A stretch of 64,000 nucleotides of DNA, taken from positions 1-64,000 of the forward strand of contig JBQDDG010000010.1 in the NCBI GenBank assembly GCA_052093225.1. The letters run 5' to 3'. The DNA comes from JB111 sp052093225 (GTDB taxonomy: Bacteria; Actinomycetota; Actinomycetes; Actinomycetales; Actinomycetaceae). The notes beneath the pieces were generated by a model. That model worked only from the letters and a program-made list of their open reading frames with translations. It was not told the DNA's origin and searched no databases. Both the position numbers and the translations under genes were made by a program. Every line of letters begins with the position of its first letter. The stretch's first letter is position 1. Shown here piece after piece: positions 1 through 7,722 of this stretch.

Positions 1-286
1 GCACCTCGCTCACCACCGCGCCAGGCCGTCTACACCCTCAATCCGGAAGAGCCCCGTTTCGTGGCATTGGGGCTTGTCACGAGACCGGCGAGGCGTCGGC
101 TGGCTCACTAGCGGCGGTCCCTATGATCAGGTCTCGTGTCGCTCTTGCGGAAGGTGAGGACCGCGTCGGAAGCGACAGCGGTCTAGATCGCCATCAAGGA
201 CGGCCGCCGGGACAGAGTTGAAACGCCCTGGGTCTGATGGAGACGCGCGCTATTTGATTCCAACCAGCAGGTTGCTGACACGCGTC
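1..286. other. Left-edge region without a recognisable gene
   Basis: No ORF with a recognisable product or plausible ribosome binding site is seen on either strand. The stretch lies downstream of the HNH endonuclease gene, which ends at 287 on the minus strand. It may hold that operon's terminator or remnants of older genes, but nothing specific can be supported. Confidence 0.4.
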
Positions 287-1069
287 TCAGAGACCCGCCC
301 ACTCGCGATGCTCGCGTAACGCCCTCGTCGACGGCGACTGATCGGTGCGCCGTGGCCGACGGAGACTTCTGTCGACGAGCCATTCGTAGTCGGTGACGCG
401 TAGGTCGGGTTTCACGAGGATCGCATAGCTGCTCTCATCAACTGCGATCGCGCCCCGGTCGAAGAGCCGGTGCAGATCCGCGCGCAGCAGTAGCCCGTTC
501 GCGACCACATTGGTCCACCGCCCGCGATGGGGGTAGATGTGCGCGGCCTCGAGCACCGCGGGCGCGTCGTAGCCGCTGATGGCACAGCGCGCCCCATACG
601 CGTCGAGCAGCGCAGTGCGAAAACGGTCCTGGCCTTCGCGCCTTGCCACCCGGGCGAGTTGCCGGGTCCGCTCGTCGGCCATCCCGCTCGGATCGAACTC
701 CTCGGCTCGCTCCTCGGCAAGCTCCTCGATCGGGGTCGCCTGGGCATCGAGCCTTCCGCGCACGCCGTGCTCGATCACGCCGTCGATGATCACCTGCAGA
801 GCCTGGTTGGTGACCGTGGCCCCCGCGGACAACAATGTTGCGTCCATGGGGCGTCCGGTCGCAGCCTCGACAGCGAGGCCCAGCACCTCGTCCTTGCGGG
901 AGCCGCTCAGGGCGGAGTCTCGGACCCCCAGAGCCCGGCCAACCTCGACGAGGAAGTCTCGACGGACGGTCGAGCCTCTCGAGGTCGTGAAATGGGGAAT
1001 CCCGAGCAGGTCCGACAGGACCGCCATCTGAGGTCGCTCGGGAAACTCCTCTCCATACTGCCGTGCCAT
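287..1069 (-). CDS. HNH endonuclease, probable restriction enzyme of a type II-like system
   Basis: The 260-aa protein ends in an HNH-type nuclease domain of the kind found in many putative restriction endonucleases. The core runs AAHIYPHRG, VVANGLLLRADLHRLFDRG, with likely metal/catalytic residues near His177, Asn191 and His200 counted from the ATG at 1069. The first ~150 residues are not recognisable and may bind DNA. It lies 40 bp downstream of, and in the same direction as, a C5-cytosine methyltransferase, so the two are probably cotranscribed as R and M genes. A TTG at 1081 in the same frame is an alternative start; neither has a clear Shine-Dalgarno. The restriction role is inferred from context; the HNH fold call is firm. 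Confidence 0.8.
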   Translation of the reverse strand: MARQYGEEFPERPQMAVLSDLLGIPHFTTSRGSTVRRDFLVEVGRALGVRDSALSGSRKDEVLGLAVEAATGRPMDATLLSAGATVTNQALQVIIDGVIEHGVRGRLDAQATPIEELAEERAEEFDPSGMADERTRQLARVARREGQDRFRTALLDAYGARCAISGYDAPAVLEAAHIYPHRGRWTNVVANGLLLRADLHRLFDRGAIAVDESSYAILVKPDLRVTDYEWLVDRSLRRPRRTDQSPSTRALREHREWAGL

Positions 1070-1109
1070 TCGGCCAGTCAATCAGACACCGAGCGCCCTG
1101 AGGCTCGAT

Positions 1110-2474
1110 CTACGCGGGCTCGAGCTCCAGCCGCTCCTCCTGGACCGTCGCGGGACGTTCCCCCAGGATCGCGACACCAAGTCCGGGCATCCTGGCCTCG
1201 ACGTCGTCGAGGTGCCGCCTGACGTGCTCCTGCAGGACGTATCGTGCGGCGCCGACATTCACCCCGTTGCCCAGCTGGCGGTACGACACAGCATCGCGCT
1301 GCGACCCGAACGTGAAACCGTCGTCGAGACCTTGAAGACGCGCCGCTTCGCGAGGTGTGATCCGGCGCCGGCGGCTACCGACGATCGTCGTCTGCGTGAT
1401 CGCCACGAGCGCGGGCACGTAGGTCGGCTTCTTGGCCCTGATACCTGAGGGCCGGAAGTGCATGATCGTGTCCCAGAGGCTGGTGGCGTCCTGCGCCTGC
1501 CACTCCAGCTTCCTCCGCGAGGCCGGCAGGTGCTCGAGCCGACCGTGGCGATCCAGCCAGTCGTCGATCGCCGCCCGGTGGTCGTTGTAGAAGCGAGAGT
1601 TCTTCCGCAGGAAATCTGCCTTCCACGCAGGAGTCTGCTCGTCGATCTCGGGATCAACGACGAAGGCGTCGGCCCAGATGGGGAAGCCTGGAAGCTTTCC
1701 TTCTCCCATCCGCTGTCGAAGTGTCTGGACGAAGTCCTCCCAGACGTTCACCCACTCGATCTCCTCGGCACTGAGCCGGTAGCGAGAGATGCCTTCGATC
1801 TCGGCGTCGTCCGAGAGGAAGTCCTCCAGGTCCCACTCCTGTGGGTCCCACGGCGTGCCATCTGGAAGGGGGACCGGGCGGTTGAGTACGACGGGGGCGT
1901 CGTCGATCTCACGCTTCGCCCTCTCGGGCCCGACGTAGGTACCGGCGATGAACACGCGGTCGCGGACCTGGGGCCGGCCCCCCCGCTCGATGGGAAGGTT
2001 GTGCGGGGAGAACACCGTCGGCGCGGAGGACACTTTGTAGCCGAGCTGCCGCAACGTCTTGATGATCGTCGCCCATGTCTCACGATGGCGGGGACCGGCG
2101 AGGTTTCTGACGTTCTCCAGGAGGATGACGGTCGGCTTCTTCTCCTCGAGCACCCGTGCGATGTTCCAGAAGAGCGTGCCGCGCGTCTCGTCCATCCCGC
2201 GCTGGAAGCCGGACTTCGAGAACGGCTGGCACGGGAACCCTGCGGCAAGGACGTCGTGGGCCGGGACGAGCATCTGGTCCTTGGTGAGCGGGATGATGTC
2301 GCCGGCGGGCTCCATGCGCCAGTTCTCCTGGTAGATCCGTGCCGCAGCTCCGTCGATCTCCGACGCGAAGACGCACCGACCGCCCATGTCGTTCAGCACC
2401 TTGTGGAACCCGCCGATACCCGCGAACAGGTCGACGAACTCGAAGCCCCCCGCCCGTCGATCCTTCGCAACCAT
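1110..2474 (-). CDS. DNA (cytosine-5-)-methyltransferase
   Basis: The 454-aa enzyme would transfer a methyl group from S-adenosylmethionine to carbon 5 of cytosine in a specific DNA site. The canonical motifs are in order: motif I FVDLFAGIGGF (~13-23), motif IV GFPCQPFS with catalytic Cys82, motif VI ENV (120-122), motif VIII QVRDR (169-173), a long variable target-recognition region, then RRITPREAARLQGLDDGF (motif IX) and YRQLGNGVNV (motif X) near the C-terminus. The ATG at 2474 puts motif I close to the N-terminus as in the family. The frame stays open upstream to 2786, but that would add 104 unrelated residues running into the divergent vsr gene. Neighbours are the HNH endonuclease downstream and vsr divergently upstream. 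The recognition sequence cannot be read from the protein. Confidence 0.95.
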   Translation of the reverse strand: MVAKDRRAGGFEFVDLFAGIGGFHKVLNDMGGRCVFASEIDGAAARIYQENWRMEPAGDIIPLTKDQMLVPAHDVLAAGFPCQPFSKSGFQRGMDETRGTLFWNIARVLEEKKPTVILLENVRNLAGPRHRETWATIIKTLRQLGYKVSSAPTVFSPHNLPIERGGRPQVRDRVFIAGTYVGPERAKREIDDAPVVLNRPVPLPDGTPWDPQEWDLEDFLSDDAEIEGISRYRLSAEEIEWVNVWEDFVQTLRQRMGEGKLPGFPIWADAFVVDPEIDEQTPAWKADFLRKNSRFYNDHRAAIDDWLDRHGRLEHLPASRRKLEWQAQDATSLWDTIMHFRPSGIRAKKPTYVPALVAITQTTIVGSRRRRITPREAARLQGLDDGFTFGSQRDAVSYRQLGNGVNVGAARYVLQEHVRRHLDDVEARMPGLGVAILGERPATVQEERLELEPA

Positions 2475-2632
2475 GCTCGACAGCTTATCCGCTGCGAGCC
2501 CAGCAGGGAAGCTTGCCACCCCGTGTGCTGCACTACTCCACTGACCCACTCCCTCGAGCCCCAGGAACAGTTCGCCCTGAAAGCCGTGCTCCACGATGAC
2601 CACCTCAACCACCTCTCCCTCGATACCAGGAA

Positions 2633-2648
2633 TCGAACGTACGTTCGA
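2633..2648. promoter_or_regulatory. 16-bp perfect palindrome in the methyltransferase/vsr divergent promoter region
   Basis: TCGAACGTACGTTCGA is a perfect inverted repeat without a spacer. It sits 159 bp before the methyltransferase ATG and 47 bp before the vsr ATG. No controller (C) protein gene is visible nearby. It could be an operator, or the methyltransferase's own recognition site used for autoregulation. Both readings are inference. Confidence 0.4.
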
Positions 2649-2694
2649 CCTCTGACATCGGTAAGGATAGAACCGAACGAAGGAGGAGGTGATC

Positions 2695-3141
2695 ATGCAG
2701 GCCAGTTCTCCGCTGGTCCCGTCGCACCCGGGCTCGTCCTCGACGTCGGTGTCGGCCCGCATGTCCCGGGCCGCCCGTCGCGACACCGCACCCGAGCTCG
2801 CGCTCCGCCGCCTGCTCCACGCCGCGGGACTGCGCTACCGGGTGACCTACCCCGTGCCGGGGAACCGTCGCCGAAGCATCGACATCGCCTTCACGCGCGC
2901 GAAGGTCGCAGTCTTCGTCGACGGGTGCTTCTGGCACGGCTGCCCCGCGCATGGCACCAAACCCCGGGCGAACTCGGACTGGTGGCGCATCAAGCTCGCA
3001 ACCAACCAGGCGCGCGACGCGGACACCAACGTCCTGCTGCGCGACGCCGGCTGGCACGTCGTTCGGATCTGGGAGCACACGGACCCGACCGAGGCCGCCG
3101 AAGCCGTCCTCGCAACGCTGGCTGACGCGCGCAACACCTGA
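2695..3141 (+). CDS. vsr: Very short patch repair (Vsr) endonuclease
   Basis: The 148-aa protein matches the Vsr family, which nicks DNA at T:G mismatches produced when 5-methylcytosine deaminates. Seen are the family's MSRAARRDTAPELALRRLL N-terminal region, the catalytic Asp in RRSIDIAF (~63), the core FVDGCFWHGCP (~74-84) with its zinc-binding residues, WW at ~97-98 and the closing RIWEH. The ATG at 2695 has AGGAGGAGG at 2681-2689 about 6 nt upstream; a GTG at 2689 in frame overlaps that site and is less likely. It is divergent from the C5 methyltransferase, the usual partner whose mutagenic side effect Vsr repairs. Confidence 0.95.
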   Translation: MQASSPLVPSHPGSSSTSVSARMSRAARRDTAPELALRRLLHAAGLRYRVTYPVPGNRRRSIDIAFTRAKVAVFVDGCFWHGCPAHGTKPRANSDWWRIKLATNQARDADTNVLLRDAGWHVVRIWEHTDPTEAAEAVLATLADARNT

Positions 3142-3184
3142 GAGCAGCGGCCGGACGCCGACGGTAGTCGTCTGCCGACTTCGG

Positions 3185-3715
3185 TCACGCCCCCGCGTAC
3201 GTACCCTCGGCGATCTGCTTCAACGTCGACTCGAGGTCTTCATTGATGTACTGACACCTGACGATCAGCTCGTCGTCGCGCCGGCAGTCATATCCGTTCC
3301 GCTCGAGCACCTCGAGCATGGCCCTCTCCCCGCTCGACGGGATGCTCAGGTAGTTCCCGTTGAACACCGTCGACTCGACCGTGCCGAGCTCACGAAGGAC
3401 ATCGCCGGGCAGAACCGCGTGCTCGAGGACATACTGCGGCGCCATCATCGGCCAGTCGCCGTCCGCGCGCAGGGGATGCTCTTCCAGGTCGAACGGCGCG
3501 TCGTCAGCCGGCGTCTCATCCGTCTCCACGTCAGCAGGCCACGGATGGAGCGCCGGGTTGTGCATGATCGGCACGCTCTTCAGCTCGCCCCACGTCTGCG
3601 CCCGGGCGATCGCCTGCACCTCCTCGGCCATCTCCTGCGCAACCTGCTCGGGAAGGATCGCCAGGCTCTCGAAGTGGTCGAGATAGCCGTACACCAAGGT
3701 GGGACGCTCAGACAT
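3185..3715 (-). CDS. Hypothetical protein next to the restriction-modification island
   Basis: The 176-aa acidic, soluble protein has no signal peptide or membrane segment. Visible are an N-terminal stretch with alpha-helical character (EQVAQEMAEEVQAIARAQ), a central Asp/Glu/Pro-rich linker (~60-85) and a C-terminal half containing GERAMLEVLERNGYDCRRD. I do not recognise the family. The gene starts with ATG at 3715 and ends 43 bp after vsr on the opposite strand. Its position suggests it travelled with the island, but a functional link is only inference. Confidence 0.6.
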   Translation of the reverse strand: MSERPTLVYGYLDHFESLAILPEQVAQEMAEEVQAIARAQTWGELKSVPIMHNPALHPWPADVETDETPADDAPFDLEEHPLRADGDWPMMAPQYVLEHAVLPGDVLRELGTVESTVFNGNYLSIPSSGERAMLEVLERNGYDCRRDDELIVRCQYINEDLESTLKQIAEGTYAGA

Positions 3716-4121
3716 TGCCGGCCTTTCATCGGGGGGGGTTGGTCGACGGCACCAACCTATTGATCAGCACCGACATCGACGCGTCCTCGAACAAGAGCTG
3801 GCCCGGCCGGGCACCTGGTGACACCCTCGGCGCCACCACTGCCGCGGCCAGTCGCTCCGGCGACATCCCGTCGGCAACGGGGCCCATGACGTTGCGCCAC
3901 TCCCCGACGACGTCGAGCGCCGTCACCCCGCACTTCGAAGAGCCCGCGGGCATGGCCAGCCGCACCGGGCCGGGCGTTCCGGATCCCCTCCTCGATGCCC
4001 GAGGGCGTCAAGGCGACCGGTGGGGACGTCCGGATCTCGATCGGCTGAGTCCTTCGCGCGCCGTGCCGCCTCTCAGCGGCATGGCGAAGGTCCCACTGGC
4101 ATTCCGCCCGGAGACAGCAAA
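3716..4121. other. Gap between unknown gene and cold-shock terminator, possible gene remnant
   Basis: On the minus strand a short open frame (3726-3965, GTG start, 79 codons) encodes a protein-like sequence including SPERLAAAVVAPRVSPGARP and GQLLFEDASMSVLINRL. It has no obvious ribosome binding site, and the frame stops just upstream. It could be the 3' end of a decayed gene or a small orphan. Nothing else is recognisable in this stretch. Confidence 0.25.
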
Positions 4122-4151
4122 CGGGGCCCGCACCTTCCGGTGCGGGCCCCG
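4122..4151 (-). terminator. Rho-independent terminator of the cold-shock gene
   Basis: A perfect 13-bp GC-rich stem (arms 4122-4134 and 4139-4151) closes a 4-nt TTCC loop. On the minus strand it is followed by a T-containing stretch (GTTTGCTGTCTCC). It begins 28 bp past the stop of the cold-shock gene and faces the right way to end that transcript. Confidence 0.85.
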
Positions 4152-4178
4152 CCGAAGACTAAGTGTCCAGTGCTCGGA

Positions 4179-4385
4179 TCAGAGCGGGACGACGTTCTCC
4201 GCCTGCGGGCCCTTCGGGCCCTGGGTGATCTCGAACTCGACGCGCTGTGCGTCCTCGAGCGACTTGTAGCCGTCCGACTGGATCGCCGAGAAGTGGACGA
4301 ACACGTCCGGTCCGCTTCCACCATCCTGCTCGATGAAGCCGAACCCCTTCTCGGAGTTGAACCACTTGACAGTTCCCTGTGCCAT
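4179..4385 (-). CDS. cspA: Cold-shock protein (CspA family RNA chaperone)
   Basis: The 68-aa protein is a single cold-shock domain that binds single-stranded RNA/DNA and melts RNA structure. Seen are the opening MAQGTVKWFNSEKGFGFI with the RNP1 motif KGFGFI, the RNP2 motif VFVHFSAI, and the typical ending GPKGPQAENVVPL. The ATG at 4385 is chosen because it gives the exact family length; a GGAAGG lies ~11 nt upstream. A longer in-frame extension to 4460 would add 25 unrelated residues. It is monocistronic, with a strong terminator downstream. Confidence 0.97.
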   Translation of the reverse strand: MAQGTVKWFNSEKGFGFIEQDGGSGPDVFVHFSAIQSDGYKSLEDAQRVEFEITQGPKGPQAENVVPL

Positions 4386-4636
4386 ATAACTGATGTCCTT
4401 CCAGGACGTGCGGGCCGACCGTGTGCCGGTACCCACCTGCCGCACTGATGTACTTCCCACGTCCTAGCGTGGCCGTGCGGGCGACAGACGGGCCGACGCT
4501 CGCACGACAGGGAAATGCAGATGCAACGGCTTCAGCATGCCATGCCCGGCGCTCCGAAGCCACCGGATCGACGTCCGTGCGGCGTCGGATCGGTCACTTC
4601 GGTCCCGATCGAGGACGCCGACGACCCCCGTCAGCC

Positions 4637-5032
4637 TCACACGTGGGCGATGTACCCCGCCAGCAGCGCCTGGATGAGGAAGAGGTCCACGCCGCGCCCC
4701 AGCTTGCGCACGTAGGGGTCGGCCTGGCTGCTCACCCAGAACTTCAGCTCGCCGTCGAGGTCGGCGGTACCCGCGGTCTCCAGCGAGAACTGGGTGATCG
4801 CCCGGTACGGCACCGAGTGGTAGTCGACCTTCGAGCCCGTCACGCCCTGCACGTCCACGAGGATCACCCGGTAGTTGGTGAACATGAACCGGTCCCGGAT
4901 GGTCTTGTAGCCGAGCTCGAACTTCTCGCCGTGCGCGAGGATCCGGCCCCACTTCTCGTCCATCTCCGCCATGTCCATGACCGACGCGTTGTCGATGATC
5001 CGTCCGACCGCCACAGCCTGCTCCTTCGTCAC
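4637..5032 (-). CDS. PH-domain-containing protein
   Basis: The 131-aa soluble protein resembles the bacterial pleckstrin-homology (bPH) group: a helical lead-in (MTKEQAVAVGRII), then beta-rich segments FELGYKTIRDRFMFTNYRVI, DYHSVPYRAITQFSLE and DLDGELKFWVSS, then a C-terminal helix. The family's cellular role is poorly defined; no enzyme motif is seen. It lies 48 bp downstream of the NERD-helicase gene on the same strand, so the two may be cotranscribed. Confidence 0.75.
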   Translation of the reverse strand: MTKEQAVAVGRIIDNASVMDMAEMDEKWGRILAHGEKFELGYKTIRDRFMFTNYRVILVDVQGVTGSKVDYHSVPYRAITQFSLETAGTADLDGELKFWVSSQADPYVRKLGRGVDLFLIQALLAGYIAHV

Positions 5033-5080
5033 CGGGCCGCCCGGTCGGCCGCCCCTGGTCTCATCCTTGCGCGTCGGGCC

Positions 5081-6778
5081 TCACGCGCGGAAGCCGGGCG
5101 ACCCCGTCCACGGCTCCACCTTGGTCAGCCGGCTGCGCACCGCGTCTCCCCCGGCCTCCTCGAGGAGGTGCCGCGGCCCCACCACCACGAGCAGCGTCGT
5201 CGCGCGCGAGATGCCCGTGTAGATGCGGTCGCGGGCCGGCGCGGCCGGGTGGATGCCGTTGAGGCAGAGCACGACGGCGGGCCGCTCGAGCCCCTTGAAG
5301 CCCTGCACCGTCCCGTAGAAGACGTCCTCGCCCTCGAAGAACTCCTCCCAGTACGCCGCGCGCGCCTCGTCCTCGTAGATGCTCGGCTGCATCGGGTGAC
5401 GCGAACCGGTCGTCAGCAGCGCGACCTGCCCGGGCCGGAAGCCGTCCTCGCCGTCGTCGGCGATGAGGGCGTCCACCACGTCGTCGGCCGCATCCACGGC
5501 GTCCTGTGCGGGGACGTCGTGGAGCAGGACCGGACGGCGGGCCATCGCCTTGGGACTGGTCGGCGTCGTCGCGAACGCGCCCGCCAGCTGGGCGATCTGC
5601 TTCGAGCTGCGCAGGTTGCGCACGAGCGAGACCGGCGGGAGGTCGATCGGCGCGCGGCCGTGGCGGGTGAAGAGCTTCTGGCCGTCGTCGAGGAAGACGA
5701 ACAGGCCGCCGTCGTCGCCGTCGCGCAGGCACGCCGTCACGGCGTCCCACCAGGAGTCGCCGAAGTCCTGGGCCTCGTCGATGACGGCGACGTCGAACTT
5801 CTCCGTCACCTCGCGGGCCTCCGCGCGCACCCGCAGCTGCTCGGGGAGGTCCTCCTCCCAGAACCGCGGGTCCGTGCGGTCCCCGTCCGTCGCGCCCCAG
5901 GCGAAGGCAAGGTCGTGGAACGTGCCGACGTAGGCGGGGCGATCCCGCGGCGGCCAGGTGGCGACCTCGCGCTCGAACGACTTCGCGAGGCCCACGGTGT
6001 AGCACATGAGTGCCACCCGCCTTCCGTCGCGCGCGAGCTGCCGGGCCTTGCGCAGCGCGAGCACGGTCTTGCCGGTCCCCGCCCCACCGATGACGCGAGC
6101 ACGCGGGAACTCGCGGATCGCTTCGAGCACGTCCTCCTGCTCGACGGTGAGCAGGCGGATCTCCTCGGCCTGCGCGTCCACCTCGAACTGCACCTCGTCC
6201 GGGAGAAGCTCGGGCGCGATCGCGTCGACGAGCGCGGCGGCGTCCGCGCCGGTCAGCGGCCGCATGCCCGCCCCGTGGAGGTTCGCCGCCGCCTTGAGGC
6301 GGTCCGCCAGGAGGTCGAGGTCCTGGCGCCCGACGAGGCATTCGCGCGGGAGGCCGGGCCGCTGCCAGCCCGCCCCGACGTCGACCCCCGGCAGCACGAC
6401 GACGCTCACCCACCGTGCGTGGGTGGCGTCGCGCGGGCCGGTGCCACGGTCGCGCAGCCACTCGACGAGCCGGTGGCGCGCGTCGTTGACCTGGTCCGCG
6501 GGGTCCTCGATCCGCTTCGCCTCGGAGGGCCCGCGGCCGTTGCGCCAGACGCCGTCGCGGTACTCGACCCAGCCGCCCTTGACCTCGACGACGACCACAC
6601 CGACGCCGGGCCACAGCACGAGGAGATCGACCTCGCGCTCGGTGCCCTGCTGTCGGATGGCGGTGGAGTGCAGCACCACGACGTCGTCCGGCAGCTGCTC
6701 GCGGAGCCGGGTCCAGACCTGCTCCTCACCCCGAAGTCCCTCGCCGAAGGTCACGTCGTCGGGGATCATCGTCGCCAT
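5081..6778 (-). CDS. NERD-domain superfamily I DNA helicase
   Basis: The 565-aa protein joins an N-terminal NERD (nuclease-related) domain to a UvrD/Rep-like superfamily I helicase core. NERD-type residues are Asp51, Glu65 and Lys67 in REVDLLVL and VVVVEVKGG. The helicase shows Walker A GGAGTGKT (231-238), Walker B IDEAQDF (~333-339), a motif VI-like YTGISRATTLLVVVGP near the C-terminus and GTVQGFKGLE just before it. It probably acts in DNA repair or in defence against foreign DNA; members occur both as housekeeping and as defence genes. ATG at 6778; the catB-like gene is divergent, 57 bp away. Confidence 0.85.
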   Translation of the reverse strand: MATMIPDDVTFGEGLRGEEQVWTRLREQLPDDVVVLHSTAIRQQGTEREVDLLVLWPGVGVVVVEVKGGWVEYRDGVWRNGRGPSEAKRIEDPADQVNDARHRLVEWLRDRGTGPRDATHARWVSVVVLPGVDVGAGWQRPGLPRECLVGRQDLDLLADRLKAAANLHGAGMRPLTGADAAALVDAIAPELLPDEVQFEVDAQAEEIRLLTVEQEDVLEAIREFPRARVIGGAGTGKTVLALRKARQLARDGRRVALMCYTVGLAKSFEREVATWPPRDRPAYVGTFHDLAFAWGATDGDRTDPRFWEEDLPEQLRVRAEAREVTEKFDVAVIDEAQDFGDSWWDAVTACLRDGDDGGLFVFLDDGQKLFTRHGRAPIDLPPVSLVRNLRSSKQIAQLAGAFATTPTSPKAMARRPVLLHDVPAQDAVDAADDVVDALIADDGEDGFRPGQVALLTTGSRHPMQPSIYEDEARAAYWEEFFEGEDVFYGTVQGFKGLERPAVVLCLNGIHPAAPARDRIYTGISRATTLLVVVGPRHLLEEAGGDAVRSRLTKVEPWTGSPGFRA

Positions 6779-6835
6779 GTCGGCACGCTATCGGTGATCG
6801 ACGACACGCACGCCCGATCGTTGACGGAGGACCAT

Positions 6836-7486
6836 ATGGCACGCGTCCCGGACCCGACCCGGTCGCACCCCACGACCCGCGCGGACCTCGCGAACGTCGT
6901 CTTCCTGCGGGCCGCGCTGGACACGCCGCTCATCGAGGCGGGCGAGTTCACCTACCACGACAACGAGGGCGACCCCACGCCGTTCGAGCAGGCCAACGTC
7001 CGGTACCTCTACGGACCGCAGCGACTGGTCATCGGCCGGTTCACCGCGATCGGCCCCCGCGCCACGTTCCTCATGCCCGGCGGCAACCACCCCATGGTCG
7101 GGCCCTCGACCTTCCCGTTCACGATGTTCGGCGGCGACTGGACGGACCGCACCATGGCAACCTTCATGGGCATCGAGCAGCCCGGCGACACGGTGGTCGG
7201 CAACGACGTGTGGATCGGCCGGGACGCCACCGTCCTGCCGGGCGTGCGGATCGCCGACGGCGCCGTCGTGGGCGCCCACGCCGTGGTGACCAAGGACGTC
7301 GGCCCGTACGAGGTCGTCGCCGGCAACCCCGCCCGGGTGGTGCGGACCCGGTTCTCCGACGACGACGTCGCCACCCTGTTGCGCGTGCGCTGGTGGGACT
7401 GGCCGACCGAGGCGATCACGGAGCACGCCGCGACGATCATGGGAGGCACGCCGGCCGAGCTCGCCGCCGTCGCACCAGACGTCTGA
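6836..7486 (+). CDS. CatB-like (xenobiotic/Vat family) O-acetyltransferase
   Basis: The 216-aa left-handed beta-helix acetyltransferase belongs to the group that includes type B chloramphenicol and streptogramin acetyltransferases. The signature GGNHPMVGPSTFPF carries the catalytic histidine (His85), followed by hexapeptide repeats (VVGNDVWIGRDATVLPGVRI, GAVVGAHAVVTKDV) and AGNPARVVRTRF. GGAGG at 6826-6830 precedes the ATG at 6836. The actual acceptor is unknown: many chromosomal members are not resistance enzymes. It is divergent from the NERD helicase and convergent with glycerate kinase. Confidence 0.88.
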   Translation: MARVPDPTRSHPTTRADLANVVFLRAALDTPLIEAGEFTYHDNEGDPTPFEQANVRYLYGPQRLVIGRFTAIGPRATFLMPGGNHPMVGPSTFPFTMFGGDWTDRTMATFMGIEQPGDTVVGNDVWIGRDATVLPGVRIADGAVVGAHAVVTKDVGPYEVVAGNPARVVRTRFSDDDVATLLRVRWWDWPTEAITEHAATIMGGTPAELAAVAPDV

Positions 7487-7511
7487 GTTCCTCAGCTGGG
7501 CCTTCGAGCGT

Positions 7512-7642
7512 CGAGAACGTGCCTGGAGTACCGAGGACGTGCCTGCCAAGCACGTCCTCGACACCTACAGCACGTCCTCGCCGGGAGGGTGTGCAGGAGC
7601 GGGCGCGCGAAGCACGTTCTCGACACCTACAGCACGTCCTCG
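7512..7642. repeat. Periodic intergenic motif array (core GCACGTCCTCG)
   Basis: An 11-bp core occurs six times with starts at 7512 and 7532 (inverted) and 7550, 7570, 7612 and 7632 (direct), one step missing near 7590. The spacing is 18-20 bp or about twice that. Two 32-bp segments (7549-7580 and 7611-7642) match with one mismatch. Copies 7532-7542 and 7550-7560 could form an 11-bp stem with a 7-nt loop. The array lies between the convergent catB-like and glycerate kinase genes and could terminate transcription or bind protein. Confidence 0.75.
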
Positions 7643-7722
7643 GCGGAAGGACGCGAGCGCGTCGGCGGGAGGTGGCCACGCCGCCGGGAGGGCGCACGCG
7701 CCGCCGGGAGGACCCGCACGCG

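Noticed and set aside
1458..3125. Long plus-strand open frame opposite the methyltransferase
   Set aside because: It is antisense to a gene with all C5-methyltransferase motifs, its product is low-complexity, and it runs into vsr out of frame. This is the usual GC-rich shadow.
3726..3965. Confident small gene on the minus strand
   Set aside because: The translated sequence looks protein-like, but it has no ribosome binding site and no recognised family, so it is only mentioned as a possible remnant.
4421..6835. Plus-strand frame extending the CatB-like protein to over 1000 residues
   Set aside because: The extension is antisense to the PH-domain and NERD-helicase genes; the Shine-Dalgarno and conserved N-terminus place the start at 6836.
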